Below, one piece after another: positions 56,681 to 64,000 of a stretch of 64,000 nt of DNA. This DNA is from Flavobacteriaceae bacterium (GTDB lineage: Bacteria > Bacteroidota > Bacteroidia > Flavobacteriales > Flavobacteriaceae). A program made the translations under genes and the position numbers. Below the pieces are notes generated by a model. It worked only from the letters and a program-made list of their open reading frames with translations. It was not told the DNA's origin and did not search any database. Numbering within the stretch: the first letter of the stretch is position 1; each line of letters begins with the position of its first letter. The stretch spans positions 1-64,000 of the forward strand of contig JABSPM010000013.1 in NCBI GenBank assembly GCA_013215095.1. The letters are read 5' to 3'.

Positions 56681-57052
56681 CTATGATAACAACTGCTCTA
56701 GAAATTGCTCACAGCCTAACATCTTAAATAGTGTTAACTAAACCCCATTATTTCCTTAGGTATGCAACCTCATATATTTATATCAAGTTTCAGCGCATAG
56801 GTCAACCTAAACCACCTTTGCTTCACATAGGGCCGTTAGCTCTCGTGTTCGGTACTTAAACCCTCTAGGATATTCTTCTAAAAAAACTATATTTACCATG
56901 CGAGGCACTCACAATGGCTAAATTGTATTACACGGCAGTTTATGCTATTGCGCAAATCATTATGTTACAATTTACAATAAAAAAAAATACAAGGTCTATA
57001 AAGTTAATACCTTTATACAATTGTTTGTAAAACATATAAAAATTAACTCAAA
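56681..57052. other. Intergenic region
   Basis: About 370 bp. No gene, RNA or repeat copy recognised. Confidence 0.5.
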
Positions 57053-57268
57053 TTGAAAATTGAACATCATAGAATATTATTTTTTTTCGTAATGATTTGT
57101 GCATTTCAATCGTGTTCATTTTTAGTTCAAACATCAAGAATTTCTAACGATTCTAATGCATCTAAAATTTACAATTCTGATATCGAAAATTTCTATAAAG
57201 CGTTTGATTTAGTATTAAATGACACTGATAACGCTAAACGAATTTTTAAAAAAGAATCATCACATTGA
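57053..57268 (+). CDS. Short lipoprotein-like ORF, possibly the N-terminal stub of a longer protein
   Basis: 71 codons from a TTG. A lipoprotein-type signal (ILFFFVMICAFQSC) is followed by DIENFYKAFDLVLNDTDNA, which recalls the opening of DUF2268-type predicted Zn-peptidases, and then ends abruptly. The first ATG lies inside the signal, so the TTG start is uncertain. Could be a decayed gene. Confidence 0.35.
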   Translation: MKIEHHRILFFFVMICAFQSCSFLVQTSRISNDSNASKIYNSDIENFYKAFDLVLNDTDNAKRIFKKESSH

Positions 57269-57437
57269 AATTTCAAGGAATTTTCAAGTCAGAATGATAT
57301 TGGGGGAAGGACATTTTTAAGCCAAAATTGAAAAATTACTTCTTTACGACTAGACACTAAAAAATGATAAAATATTTGCATTATAGTAAGTTTTTTTTAA
57401 CTTTACTAACTTAATTTACCGCAAAACAAAAAAATAC

Positions 57438-59651
57438 ATGTTCATAAAAAAAATATCCCTTGCAGTTTTAATCCTATTTGTAAATTTCATTTTTGCACAA
57501 AGATTGAAAGTTGAAAGTTTGATTACAGATAGTTTAAAAAAAAGTAAATCTACCTTAAATTTTCCTATAGCGCAAGTTACCGAAAAAGAACGTTATAAAT
57601 TGTCTAATATACAGGTAGGAGATTTTGTTTATCAAACAGATAATTTATCAGGTATATATTATTATTCTCTAGAAGGATGGATTCCTATTCCAACATCAGA
57701 TAGTGTATTGAATGATTTATTGATCTGTTCAAAGGTAACAACTGTAGAAACTGTTTCTGATTTAAGCTCAGTTCATGGTATATGTGGGACAGCTGTAACT
57801 ACAGCAATAGTGTTGGGATATCATGAGAAAAATGACGGAGGAGGAGGTATTTTTGTGTTTGATTCTAGTCTTACTGATGCGGACAATGATAATGGTCTTA
57901 TTTTTGACGGATGGAGAAGAAGTATAGTTGATTCTTCAATAAACGTAAAGTGGTTTGGAGCAAGAGGTGATTGTGAAAATGAAGATATAAATAATTCAGA
58001 TCTAATTGAAAGTAATACGCTTGCTTTTCAAAATGCGCTTAGCGCTTTAAGGAGGAGAACTATACCTGTTATAAATCAAGTAGATGATAATGGAATTCCA
58101 TTGCATGACCAACCAAATCTTGTGAAAAATCGTATTTCTACAGCTAGTATTTTTATTCCATCGGGTCATTATATAATAGGTGAAGACGCTTTGTTTTCTG
58201 ATGACGCTAGTGATATTTGGAACTTTAGGTTTTTTGGGATAAAATATTTTTCAGATGGAAATGCAACTATATCACTTACTAATAGAGGACAAACATACGC
58301 CTTTAAAAATTTAGACCAAGGTTTAAAAATATCTTTTACTGATATAACCTTTGTTGGATATCATAATGACACTAATTTAATTTATTCTGCTTCCAATGGT
58401 GGAGCACAAGATTATTATTTTGAAAGATGCAGTTTTCTAGGAAAGTATGATAAAATCTTTACATTAAGAAATGAAGACACGGGAGACACTAATTCAGAAT
58501 GGGGATTTTTAAAGTGTAATTTTAGTGGAAACGTTAATACCATTTTAGATCTTTCAGGATCTAATGTTTCGGATCAATTTTTAAATTATTGGTTTGATCA
58601 AACGAAATTTTGGATTGACGATGGTACTATTATAAAATCAAGCAAAGGCGGACATTTCAAGTTTGTAAATTGTGATTGGTCTGGCTATAATCCATCAAGC
58701 GAAAGGTATTACTTTGAACTTAACAGTAGTCTTTCCGCTCAAGGTGTAAATGATTTTAGAATTATAAATGGTAGGTTCGAAATGAAGAATGAAAATGCAA
58801 GGGTTTTAAAAAGTAATTGGACCCATGGGAATATAGAAATTAATGCTGATTTCGGATCTCAAACATATCGAGATTTCTTTGATGAAAACATAAAACATTT
58901 TGAATTTAATATTTATGGCACTTACAGCCCCCCTAATCAGTCATCTGGATGCAGCTTAAATGTGAATTTTAAAAACTCGGTTATGATGGGATATCATGAA
59001 TTTAATTATAATGAAGAAACCTTTAGAGGAACTAGCAAATTTTTATATGAGAATTGTTCTTTTCCATACCGAAATACATTAGATGGGTTTATCAAAATTA
59101 ATCATGGTAATAAAGTCAATAAGGCTTTTTCTAATATAGAAATAAGAGATGCCCTATTTGCCAACAACAATCCATATGATTCAGAGAATAATCAGTTTAG
59201 TCCTCCAGATAATATTGACTTAGAAATTTCTTCGGTAAATTATTTACCGTCATATAGTAATAGTGGTTTGAAAAAGAAAATTTTTAAAATAGCCCATCCG
59301 GCGCGAGGTGTTAATCCAATAGGAGACCAAAAATTCACATTAAATTTTCCTGTGGAATCTGAAGCAATTATAACAAAAGTGCATTGGTTTTTACCAAAAA
59401 ACAGACTAACTTCACATAGAGTTGTACAATTTCAACTTACAAACATATACGACGATGTTATAACAGATGATTTTAATCCAGAGGAAAAACTCGAAATTGA
59501 TCCTGTGTTGATGAAAGATGGTTTTAACCTAAAACAAGATGTGCATATAAATGTTAAAAACCTTCCTGAAGGAAAATTAGTCTTAAAAGATAAGGAAGGT
59601 AATGCAGATCAAGCCGCAAGTGAATTCCATTGTATTATTGAATATTATTGA
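57438..59651 (+). CDS. Secreted pectate-lyase-superfamily (tail-spike-like) beta-helix protein
   Basis: 737 residues with signal peptide (IKKISLAVLILFVNFIFAQ). After it, QVTEKERYKLSNIQVGDFVY resembles the head-binding or trimming module found before phage tail spikes. VETVSDLSSVHGICGTAV with GYHEKNDGGGGIFVFD and VKWFGARGD are the classic opening of the pectate-lyase-3 superfamily beta-helix. The body (residues ~160-590) is rich in F-x-x-C/N ladders such as YYFERCSFLG, WGFLKCNF and FKFVNCDW. No catalytic residues or T9SS tail identified. Likely binds or cleaves polysaccharide. Confidence 0.72.
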   Translation: MFIKKISLAVLILFVNFIFAQRLKVESLITDSLKKSKSTLNFPIAQVTEKERYKLSNIQVGDFVYQTDNLSGIYYYSLEGWIPIPTSDSVLNDLLICSKVTTVETVSDLSSVHGICGTAVTTAIVLGYHEKNDGGGGIFVFDSSLTDADNDNGLIFDGWRRSIVDSSINVKWFGARGDCENEDINNSDLIESNTLAFQNALSALRRRTIPVINQVDDNGIPLHDQPNLVKNRISTASIFIPSGHYIIGEDALFSDDASDIWNFRFFGIKYFSDGNATISLTNRGQTYAFKNLDQGLKISFTDITFVGYHNDTNLIYSASNGGAQDYYFERCSFLGKYDKIFTLRNEDTGDTNSEWGFLKCNFSGNVNTILDLSGSNVSDQFLNYWFDQTKFWIDDGTIIKSSKGGHFKFVNCDWSGYNPSSERYYFELNSSLSAQGVNDFRIINGRFEMKNENARVLKSNWTHGNIEINADFGSQTYRDFFDENIKHFEFNIYGTYSPPNQSSGCSLNVNFKNSVMMGYHEFNYNEETFRGTSKFLYENCSFPYRNTLDGFIKINHGNKVNKAFSNIEIRDALFANNNPYDSENNQFSPPDNIDLEISSVNYLPSYSNSGLKKKIFKIAHPARGVNPIGDQKFTLNFPVESEAIITKVHWFLPKNRLTSHRVVQFQLTNIYDDVITDDFNPEEKLEIDPVLMKDGFNLKQDVHINVKNLPEGKLVLKDKEGNADQAASEFHCIIEYY

Positions 59652-59754
59652 CACACAGACTTCATTAAAGTGACAAATGAAACTTTTTTGTTAAATAATA
59701 AGGCGAAGCTCTAATTGGAGCCTGCCGACTTTCTAACAGAAATGTTTTAAAGTA

Positions 59755-60087
59755 TTGACAATTATTGCTTTATGTTGTTTATTGCTGATTTCTTGTGTAA
59801 CGGCAAAGATTTTTGTGTCTTACTATTATAAAATTGGAATGTCCTACGATAATGAAACGCATTATAGTGCTTTATTGTTAGCGATTAAATCTGGATATAA
59901 TTTAATTGATACTGCCACTAACTATCAAGGACGTAAATCTGAAGATTTAATAGGTAGGTTAATTTTTAATTACCCCTATTTTTCAGATAAATTATTTATC
60001 ATATCAAAAGTAGGATATATACCAAGTAAAAATAAAATTTCTAACGAGATAAAGCTTTTTTTAAGTAGTAATTCAACAAGCAACTAA
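59755..60087 (+). pseudogene. Aldo/keto reductase, N-terminal fragment
   Basis: The core LAIKSGYNLIDTATNYQGRK with SEDLIGR is the NADP/active-site opening of aldo/keto reductases (the family pattern is G-x-N-x-I-D-T-A-x-x-Y). Only the first ~100 residues remain. The ORF runs into a stop just where integrase sequence begins. The hydrophobic start may be of foreign origin. Confidence 0.7.
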
Positions 60088-60293
60088 AATTTATTGCTGA
60101 AAGTGTAGGAATAGAAAAGAGTTTAACAAGTTATTTAGCAAGACATAGCATGGCGACTCATCTTAAATTTAATGGTGTTTCTGAAAGTGTAATTAGTCAA
60201 TCAATGGGTCATTCTGGCGAAGCAATAACTAAAGCCTATTTAGAAGATTTTGGAAGCTCTGTTTTAGAAGAAGCTATGAAACAACTAAACTAG
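60072..60293 (+). pseudogene. Tyrosine recombinase, C-terminal fragment
   Basis: In a frame different from the aldo/keto reductase scrap, without a start codon: FNKQLKFIAESVGIEKSLT, then YLARHSMATHLKFNGVSE (catalytic His/Arg), QSMGHSGEAITKAYLEDF (catalytic Tyr) and stop at 60293. This is the last ~70 residues of a phage-type integrase of the kind carried by Bacteroidota elements. Confidence 0.8.
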
Positions 60294-60344
60294 ATTTTTA
60301 ACTTGTTGTAAATTATACGTATATTTGTCGTAAAACATACAATT

Positions 60345-60596
60345 ATGATACAAGAACGTAAGCGAAAAGAAGTAACACTATCTAATAACACATTAGCCTT
60401 ATTACAAATTCAAGCAGAAAAGGAGGGTAGAAAATTAAAAAACTATATGGAGCATATTTTAAGAGAAAAAGCGAATAGTTTTGAATTGACAGATGAATAT
60501 AAAGCTATGATGGACGATATGCTAGAAAAACATAAAAATGGTAAACTAAATTATATCAACGAAAGTGAATTTAGAAAACTGACTGCTCGTAAATGA
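60345..60596 (+). CDS. Antitoxin of a RelE/ParE-type toxin-antitoxin pair
   Basis: 83 residues. N-terminal ribbon-helix-helix-like part (KRKEVTLSNNTLALLQIQAE, ...GRKLKNYMEHILRE) for DNA binding, then a charged, probably flexible C-terminal tail that would wrap the toxin. Ends overlapping the toxin start by 4 bp (ATGA), the usual coupled arrangement. Confidence 0.82.
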   Translation: MIQERKRKEVTLSNNTLALLQIQAEKEGRKLKNYMEHILREKANSFELTDEYKAMMDDMLEKHKNGKLNYINESEFRKLTARK

Positions 60597-60871
60597 ATTA
60601 CAACATAAAATTTGAAAAAGGAACTTTAGAGGATTTTAAAGATGCTATTGACTACTATGAAGGTATATCTGGCAATCTTGCAGATAAATTTCATAATGAG
60701 TTCTGGAATAAAATAGATTACATAAAAGGAAACCCTTTGCATTTTCAAACAAAATACAGAGGCATCCGCATAGCACATTTAAAAACCTTTTCATTTGGCA
60801 TTCATTTTATAATTGATGAAATTACTATAACAGTTTTTAAAATTCTTCATCATAAGCAATATTACAAGTAA
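60593..60871 (+). CDS. RelE/ParE family toxin
   Basis: 92 residues with the ParE/RelE fold pattern: DFKDAIDYYEGISGNLADKF (helical hairpin), then GIRIAHLKTFSFGIHFIID and a final ITVFKILHHKQ. Such toxins act on gyrase (ParE) or on mRNA at the ribosome (RelE); the YYE/LHHK features fit the ParE-like group. Pair appears intact. Confidence 0.85.
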   Translation: MNYNIKFEKGTLEDFKDAIDYYEGISGNLADKFHNEFWNKIDYIKGNPLHFQTKYRGIRIAHLKTFSFGIHFIIDEITITVFKILHHKQYYK

Positions 60872-60876
60872 AAAAA

Positions 60877-61912
60877 ATGCTAGAAGAACCATCAAGTGCA
60901 TTTCATCAAATGCAATTAGATTTTATAAATGAAAGGTTATTTATTAGTAAAAATCTAAATCAATATTTTGAAAACCATTTCATAACAAGTAGGTTTAATA
61001 CAATAGCAACTTTAAAATCAGGATTAATATTTTTTATTGACTTTGAAAACAACGGGACTTATATATAGTATATTAACAGTAATCTTAATCTTATAGAGCA
61101 ACTTATTGAGTCGAAGAATAGAAAATTTATTTATAACAGATACCTCAAAATAGACAACCATCATCAATGGTTTGTAACGTATTACTGCTCTTTTTTAGAA
61201 AAAAATATAAACCTTAATGCTCATTCAGAAATAAACAGCTTACAACTTCTTGAATTTACAGGAATTTTAAACGATTCATCTGCCAACAAAGTTAAAAGAG
61301 AAGATATAAAAACAGGCTTTTTAAGCATTCATTCAAAAGGTGTTTCATTTATTGGAAAAAACAATAATGAAACTATTGAAGAATTTATAAGCAAGTATAT
61401 AAAATGCTTAATTATTGACCTTGGAGCTGATTCAGAACCTAATATATTTTATAGTCTTGGTAAAGATGATTCTCGTGAACCAATTATTAAAATTGATACA
61501 GAGACCCAAGTTATTATTAATGATATAGATAAAAAATTAGAAGAACTTAAAGCCACAGGAAAGTTATTTGCGGTAGCACCAAAAATTCAAGAACTGTTAA
61601 AAGTACATTTTAATAACGTAGCAACCGAAGAAAAACAAATTAGCCCTTTAGTAATAAAAGAAGATTACAAAATATTTCTGCCAGAATACAATAATATGGA
61701 AGTAGAATTAAATCATCTTACCAAAGCAATATTTATTCTATTTTTAAAGCACAATAGCATACATTTAAAGGATTTAAAAGATTACAAAGATGAAACTACT
61801 GATTATTTATAAAAATATATCCTACAAAAGCGATTACGACCAAATTAAAAAAAGCATAGACCACCTCATACAAGACAAAAACGCAATCTTTGTACATTTA
61901 TCTCGCATTAAA
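60877..61912 (+). pseudogene. Bacteroidota conserved hypothetical protein, broken by amber codon, frameshift and IS
   Basis: The frame starting at 60877 stops at TAG (61066-61068) but continues without interruption to 61812, about 311 residues. The C-terminal module VIKEDYKIFLPEYNNMEVEL and FLKHNSIHLKDLKDYKDE is one I recall from many Bacteroidota unknown proteins. A frameshift near 61790 then continues LLIIYKNISYKSDYDQIKKS and HLSRIK, after which transposase sequence begins (~61905). Three lesions make it non-functional. Confidence 0.7.
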
Positions 61913-62558
61913 TCTAGGTTTAATTGCTATTTCAGACTATTATGCTGATAACTACTATATACAAGGCGAAAGAGGAAAAGACAAACAGGCTACCGAGTTT
62001 GAAGCCAAGATCAGTGCTAGTGAAGTTGATGGAATGAGCAGAGTAGAGCACATAAGTTGGAACCAGTTTAATGAATCGACTGACTTAGAGCTATAATTCA
62101 CTATCTTTAAAAACATCTATGGTCATTATCCAGAATTACTACTAGCAGATAAAATTTATCTCAACAGAAGCAACAGAGTTTGGCTCAAAGAAATCGGTAT
62201 TAGAATCGTTGGAAAATCACTAGGCAGACCACCTAAGCAGCAACTTATCGAGTATCAAAAACGAAAACGAAAGAAAGAACAAAACCAAAGAAACCGTATT
62301 GAAGGAAAATTTGGCCAAGCTAAAAACGCTTATGGACTCAATAATATACAAGCAAAAAGAAGCGATACATCAGAAAGTTGGATTGCTTGTATCTTCTTTG
62401 TGATGAATTTGATAACTTTAGAAAAAATAGCAGAACAATATGCTATTTTTTGTGCTTTATTTGAAAAAGCTATTTTTAGATTGCCACAAATAACCAAAAT
62501 TTACCTTTTGCAGCAAAACCCTCATGTGAAATTTGATTTGATTCAAAATCAGTATTGA
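61890..62558 (+). mobile_element. IS5-superfamily transposase remnant (C-terminal part)
   Basis: One frame encodes ISDYYADNYYIQGERGKDKQ, EFEAKISASEVDGMSRVEHI, an in-frame stop at 62094-62096, then HYPELLLADKIYLNRSNR (second catalytic Asp), GRPPKQQLIEY and RIEGKFGQAKNAYGL (catalytic Glu), ending 62558. The N-terminal third and the left inverted repeat are missing, so the element is dead. It interrupts the preceding conserved gene. Confidence 0.8.
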
Positions 62559-62692
62559 ATAAAATCAGCAAGCCTTAAATACATTTTGACACTCATACAA
62601 GGGAACTACATAATGTAGTCATGTCATGTATGGCTATTACATTGTTCAAGATGGCAAAAGACATGAAATTTTATATACTATAAGACACAAAA

Positions 62693-62725
62693 AAGCCACT
62701 CAATGTTTTGAATGGCTTGTGTTTT
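62693..62725. terminator. Hairpin resembling a terminator between the two IS regions
   Basis: AAGCCACTCAA (62693-62703) and TTGAATGGCTT (62708-62718) pair with one mismatch and are flanked by ACACAAAA and GTGTTTTG, extending the stem. May terminate reading from either side. Confidence 0.55.
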
Positions 62726-62889
62726 GCTCCCCCTCTTAATCTACTGTCGAACCTTACCAACTATCTATTAAGCTCTCAATCTAACTTTACTTTATTCATT
62801 TAACATATTTAGCCAAAGAATTACTAGTATTATTAATTTTGTTTTGACCCCTATAAAACAAGAGTAATCTTTTAAATTTCGATTATAAA

Positions 62890-63735
62890 TTAAGCGGTTG
62901 ATTTTTTCATTAAAATTAGATGTTTATCAACGTTCCATTTTTCCATTGGTGTAATACGTCCCAAGAGTCCGTGAAGCCTTCGATTATTGTAAAATTTTAC
63001 ATATCGTTTTAATATTTGTTCTATTTCACCAAAATATTGATAGTCGAACCTTTTAAAGACTTCTTTTTTCAATATACCATGATACGCTTCAATGTGAGCA
63101 TTTTCCTCTGGTGTGGCAACATGAGTAAACTCTTGTTGTACACCAATTAAAGCTAAATACTCACGTACTTTTCTTGCTATAAACTGGCTGCCATTATCAC
63201 TTCTAATAACAATATTATTAAGATAATTATATTGCTCAAAGAGAGCCGAAAGAAGTGCTATTACTTGGTCTTGTTTGATATTAAAAGAAAAATAATCTTT
63301 CAATATTCTGCGTGTATGAACATCTATAACAGAGAGTAAATAAGCGTTTTTACCTACACTAGGTATCCAAACCATTTTTATATCCATCTCTAAGCACTCC
63401 ATTGGTCTAGTGGTAATTACTTTTCTATATTTAACAAACTTACGACCAGAACCACTTCTATCTATTCTGTTATCAAGTTTCAACAAACCTTCTTCTTTCA
63501 TAATTCTATACAACTTTTTATGATTGATAACATAGCCTTCTCTCTTTAAATAGCTAGCCATTAATCGATATCCACAATCTATAAATTCATGTTTTAGAAT
63601 TTCCTTTACAGAAGCTACTACAGTATCCTGAGAGACTAAACCTTTACGAGTATGTAAGGTACATATAGATGGCTTTTTTCCTTTTTTTCCGTCACTAGCC
63701 TTTCTATAATAACTACTCTGAACAATACCTACCAT
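62890..63735 (-). CDS. IS3-family transposase OrfB (DDE integrase)
   Basis: 281 residues from the first ATG; in the fused product it extends upstream in the same frame (KKVWDIRSKKDLVDATYKRY) to the frameshift site at 63816. HTH_21-like region, then the rve integrase core: Asp in LEMDIKMVWIPS, Asp in VIRSDNGSQF and Glu in TPEENAHIEAYHG complete the DDE triad. No internal stops, so the element may still be active. Confidence 0.93.
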   Translation of the reverse strand: MVGIVQSSYYRKASDGKKGKKPSICTLHTRKGLVSQDTVVASVKEILKHEFIDCGYRLMASYLKREGYVINHKKLYRIMKEEGLLKLDNRIDRSGSGRKFVKYRKVITTRPMECLEMDIKMVWIPSVGKNAYLLSVIDVHTRRILKDYFSFNIKQDQVIALLSALFEQYNYLNNIVIRSDNGSQFIARKVREYLALIGVQQEFTHVATPEENAHIEAYHGILKKEVFKRFDYQYFGEIEQILKRYVKFYNNRRLHGLLGRITPMEKWNVDKHLILMKKSTA

Positions 63736-63785
63736 TTTTATGACCTTTGTTTTACTACACTTATATCTCTTGTAAGTTGCATCTA

Positions 63786-64000
63786 CTAAATCTTTCTTGG
63801 ATCGGATGTCCCAAACTTTTTTTTTAAAAGTTCTCGCTGTACTTCAAGTTCTATTTCCTTGTCACTAAGTAGCTTTCGTAGTACACGATTTTCTTCTTCT
63901 GCTGCTTTAAGCTCCTTGCTTTTTGTATCATAAGTAACCTTTAAACCTGCTTCGCCTCTATGCTCAAACTTCTTTTTCCAGCTGTAAAATGTACCAGTGC
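63786..64000 (-). CDS. IS3-family OrfA, 5' partial, with programmed frameshift signal
   Basis: The frame begins outside the window (TGTFYSWKKKFEHRGEAG ... ) and shows the HTH end followed by a leucine-zipper-like heptad region (LKAAEEENRVLRKLLSDKE). It stops at 63786. Near its end nine A residues plus G (complement of 63816-63825) contain A-AAA-AAG, the classical -1 slippery heptamer. Slipping there joins OrfA to the OrfB frame. Confidence 0.85.
   Translation of the reverse strand, partial: TGTFYSWKKKFEHRGEAGLKVTYDTKSKELKAAEEENRVLRKLLSDKEIELEVQRELLKKKFGTSDPRKI

Larger units (their letters stand above)
62845..64000 (-). mobile_element. IS3-family insertion sequence, truncated by the window end
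   Basis: Contains orfB (62890-63735) and the 3' part of orfA (63786 to the window edge) on the minus strand. The outer end is probably the TGACCCCTATA starting at 62845, with the terminal TG expected of IS3 elements, 45 bp beyond the orfB stop. Left end and target duplication cannot be seen. Confidence 0.8.

Noticed and set aside
57053-63735. Prophage, suggested by the tail-spike-like protein, integrase scrap and transposases
   Set aside because: No capsid, terminase, portal, lysis or replication genes in the region.

Overview
The window is AT-rich DNA from a marine-type member of the Flavobacteriaceae (Bacteroidota). Evidence: type IX secretion proteins (gliding-motility C-terminal domain, PorP/SprF, PD40-OmpA), two large BNR/VPS10 propeller proteins, Bacteroidota promoters (TTG-N19-TAnnTTTG), a b558-type succinate dehydrogenase and an ATP-cone on the ribonucleotide reductase beta subunit. 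No rRNA, tRNA or CRISPR was seen.

Layout. 1-5.4 kb: T9SS-associated adhesin (5' cut by the window), PorP/SprF and OmpA-PD40 genes ending at a strong terminator. 5.9-10.7 kb, minus strand: SUF Fe-S assembly genes (hesB/iscA-like, sufB, an unknown lipoprotein, sufC, sufD), without sufS or sufE. 11.1-12.1 kb: a deletion scar joining two broken genes (LuxR-type response regulator and outer-membrane barrel). 12.2-24.6 kb: housekeeping genes (thiL, hydrolase, brnQ, aminopeptidase P, BNR protein, sdhCAB). 24.9-33 kb: accessory zone with a second BNR/T9SS protein, DUF998, an SDR operon with repeated operator sites, a group II intron 3' remnant, small unknown genes and a broken tyrosine recombinase. 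33-35.8 kb: hemW, cyclase and DUF4230 genes.

36-45.5 kb: a trans-4-hydroxy-proline catabolic locus. An AraC regulator diverges from a DHDPS-family deaminase, ketoglutarate-semialdehyde dehydrogenase, hydroxyproline epimerase and D-amino-acid dehydrogenase. These convert hydroxyproline to 2-oxoglutarate. An aminopeptidase P pseudogene and an S37 prolyl peptidase follow, suggesting growth on proline/hydroxyproline-rich peptides. Two AraC-type direct repeats 21 bp apart lie upstream of the first gene. Unusual octamer-periodic arrays (AATGAnnn/CATTAnnn) fill the spacers and flank a frameshifted S23-type four-helix-bundle gene.

46-54.6 kb: HupE/UreJ, dCMP deaminase, S41 protease, a short flavoprotein, MarC, DUF3109 and nrdB-nrdA. 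55.5-64 kb: accessory end with a P1 peptidase, a tail-spike-like secreted beta-helix protein, aldo/keto reductase and integrase scraps, a toxin-antitoxin pair, a broken conserved gene cut by an IS5-like remnant, and an IS3 element running off the window. A MITE-like repeat with imperfect inverted ends occurs five times in intergenic DNA.
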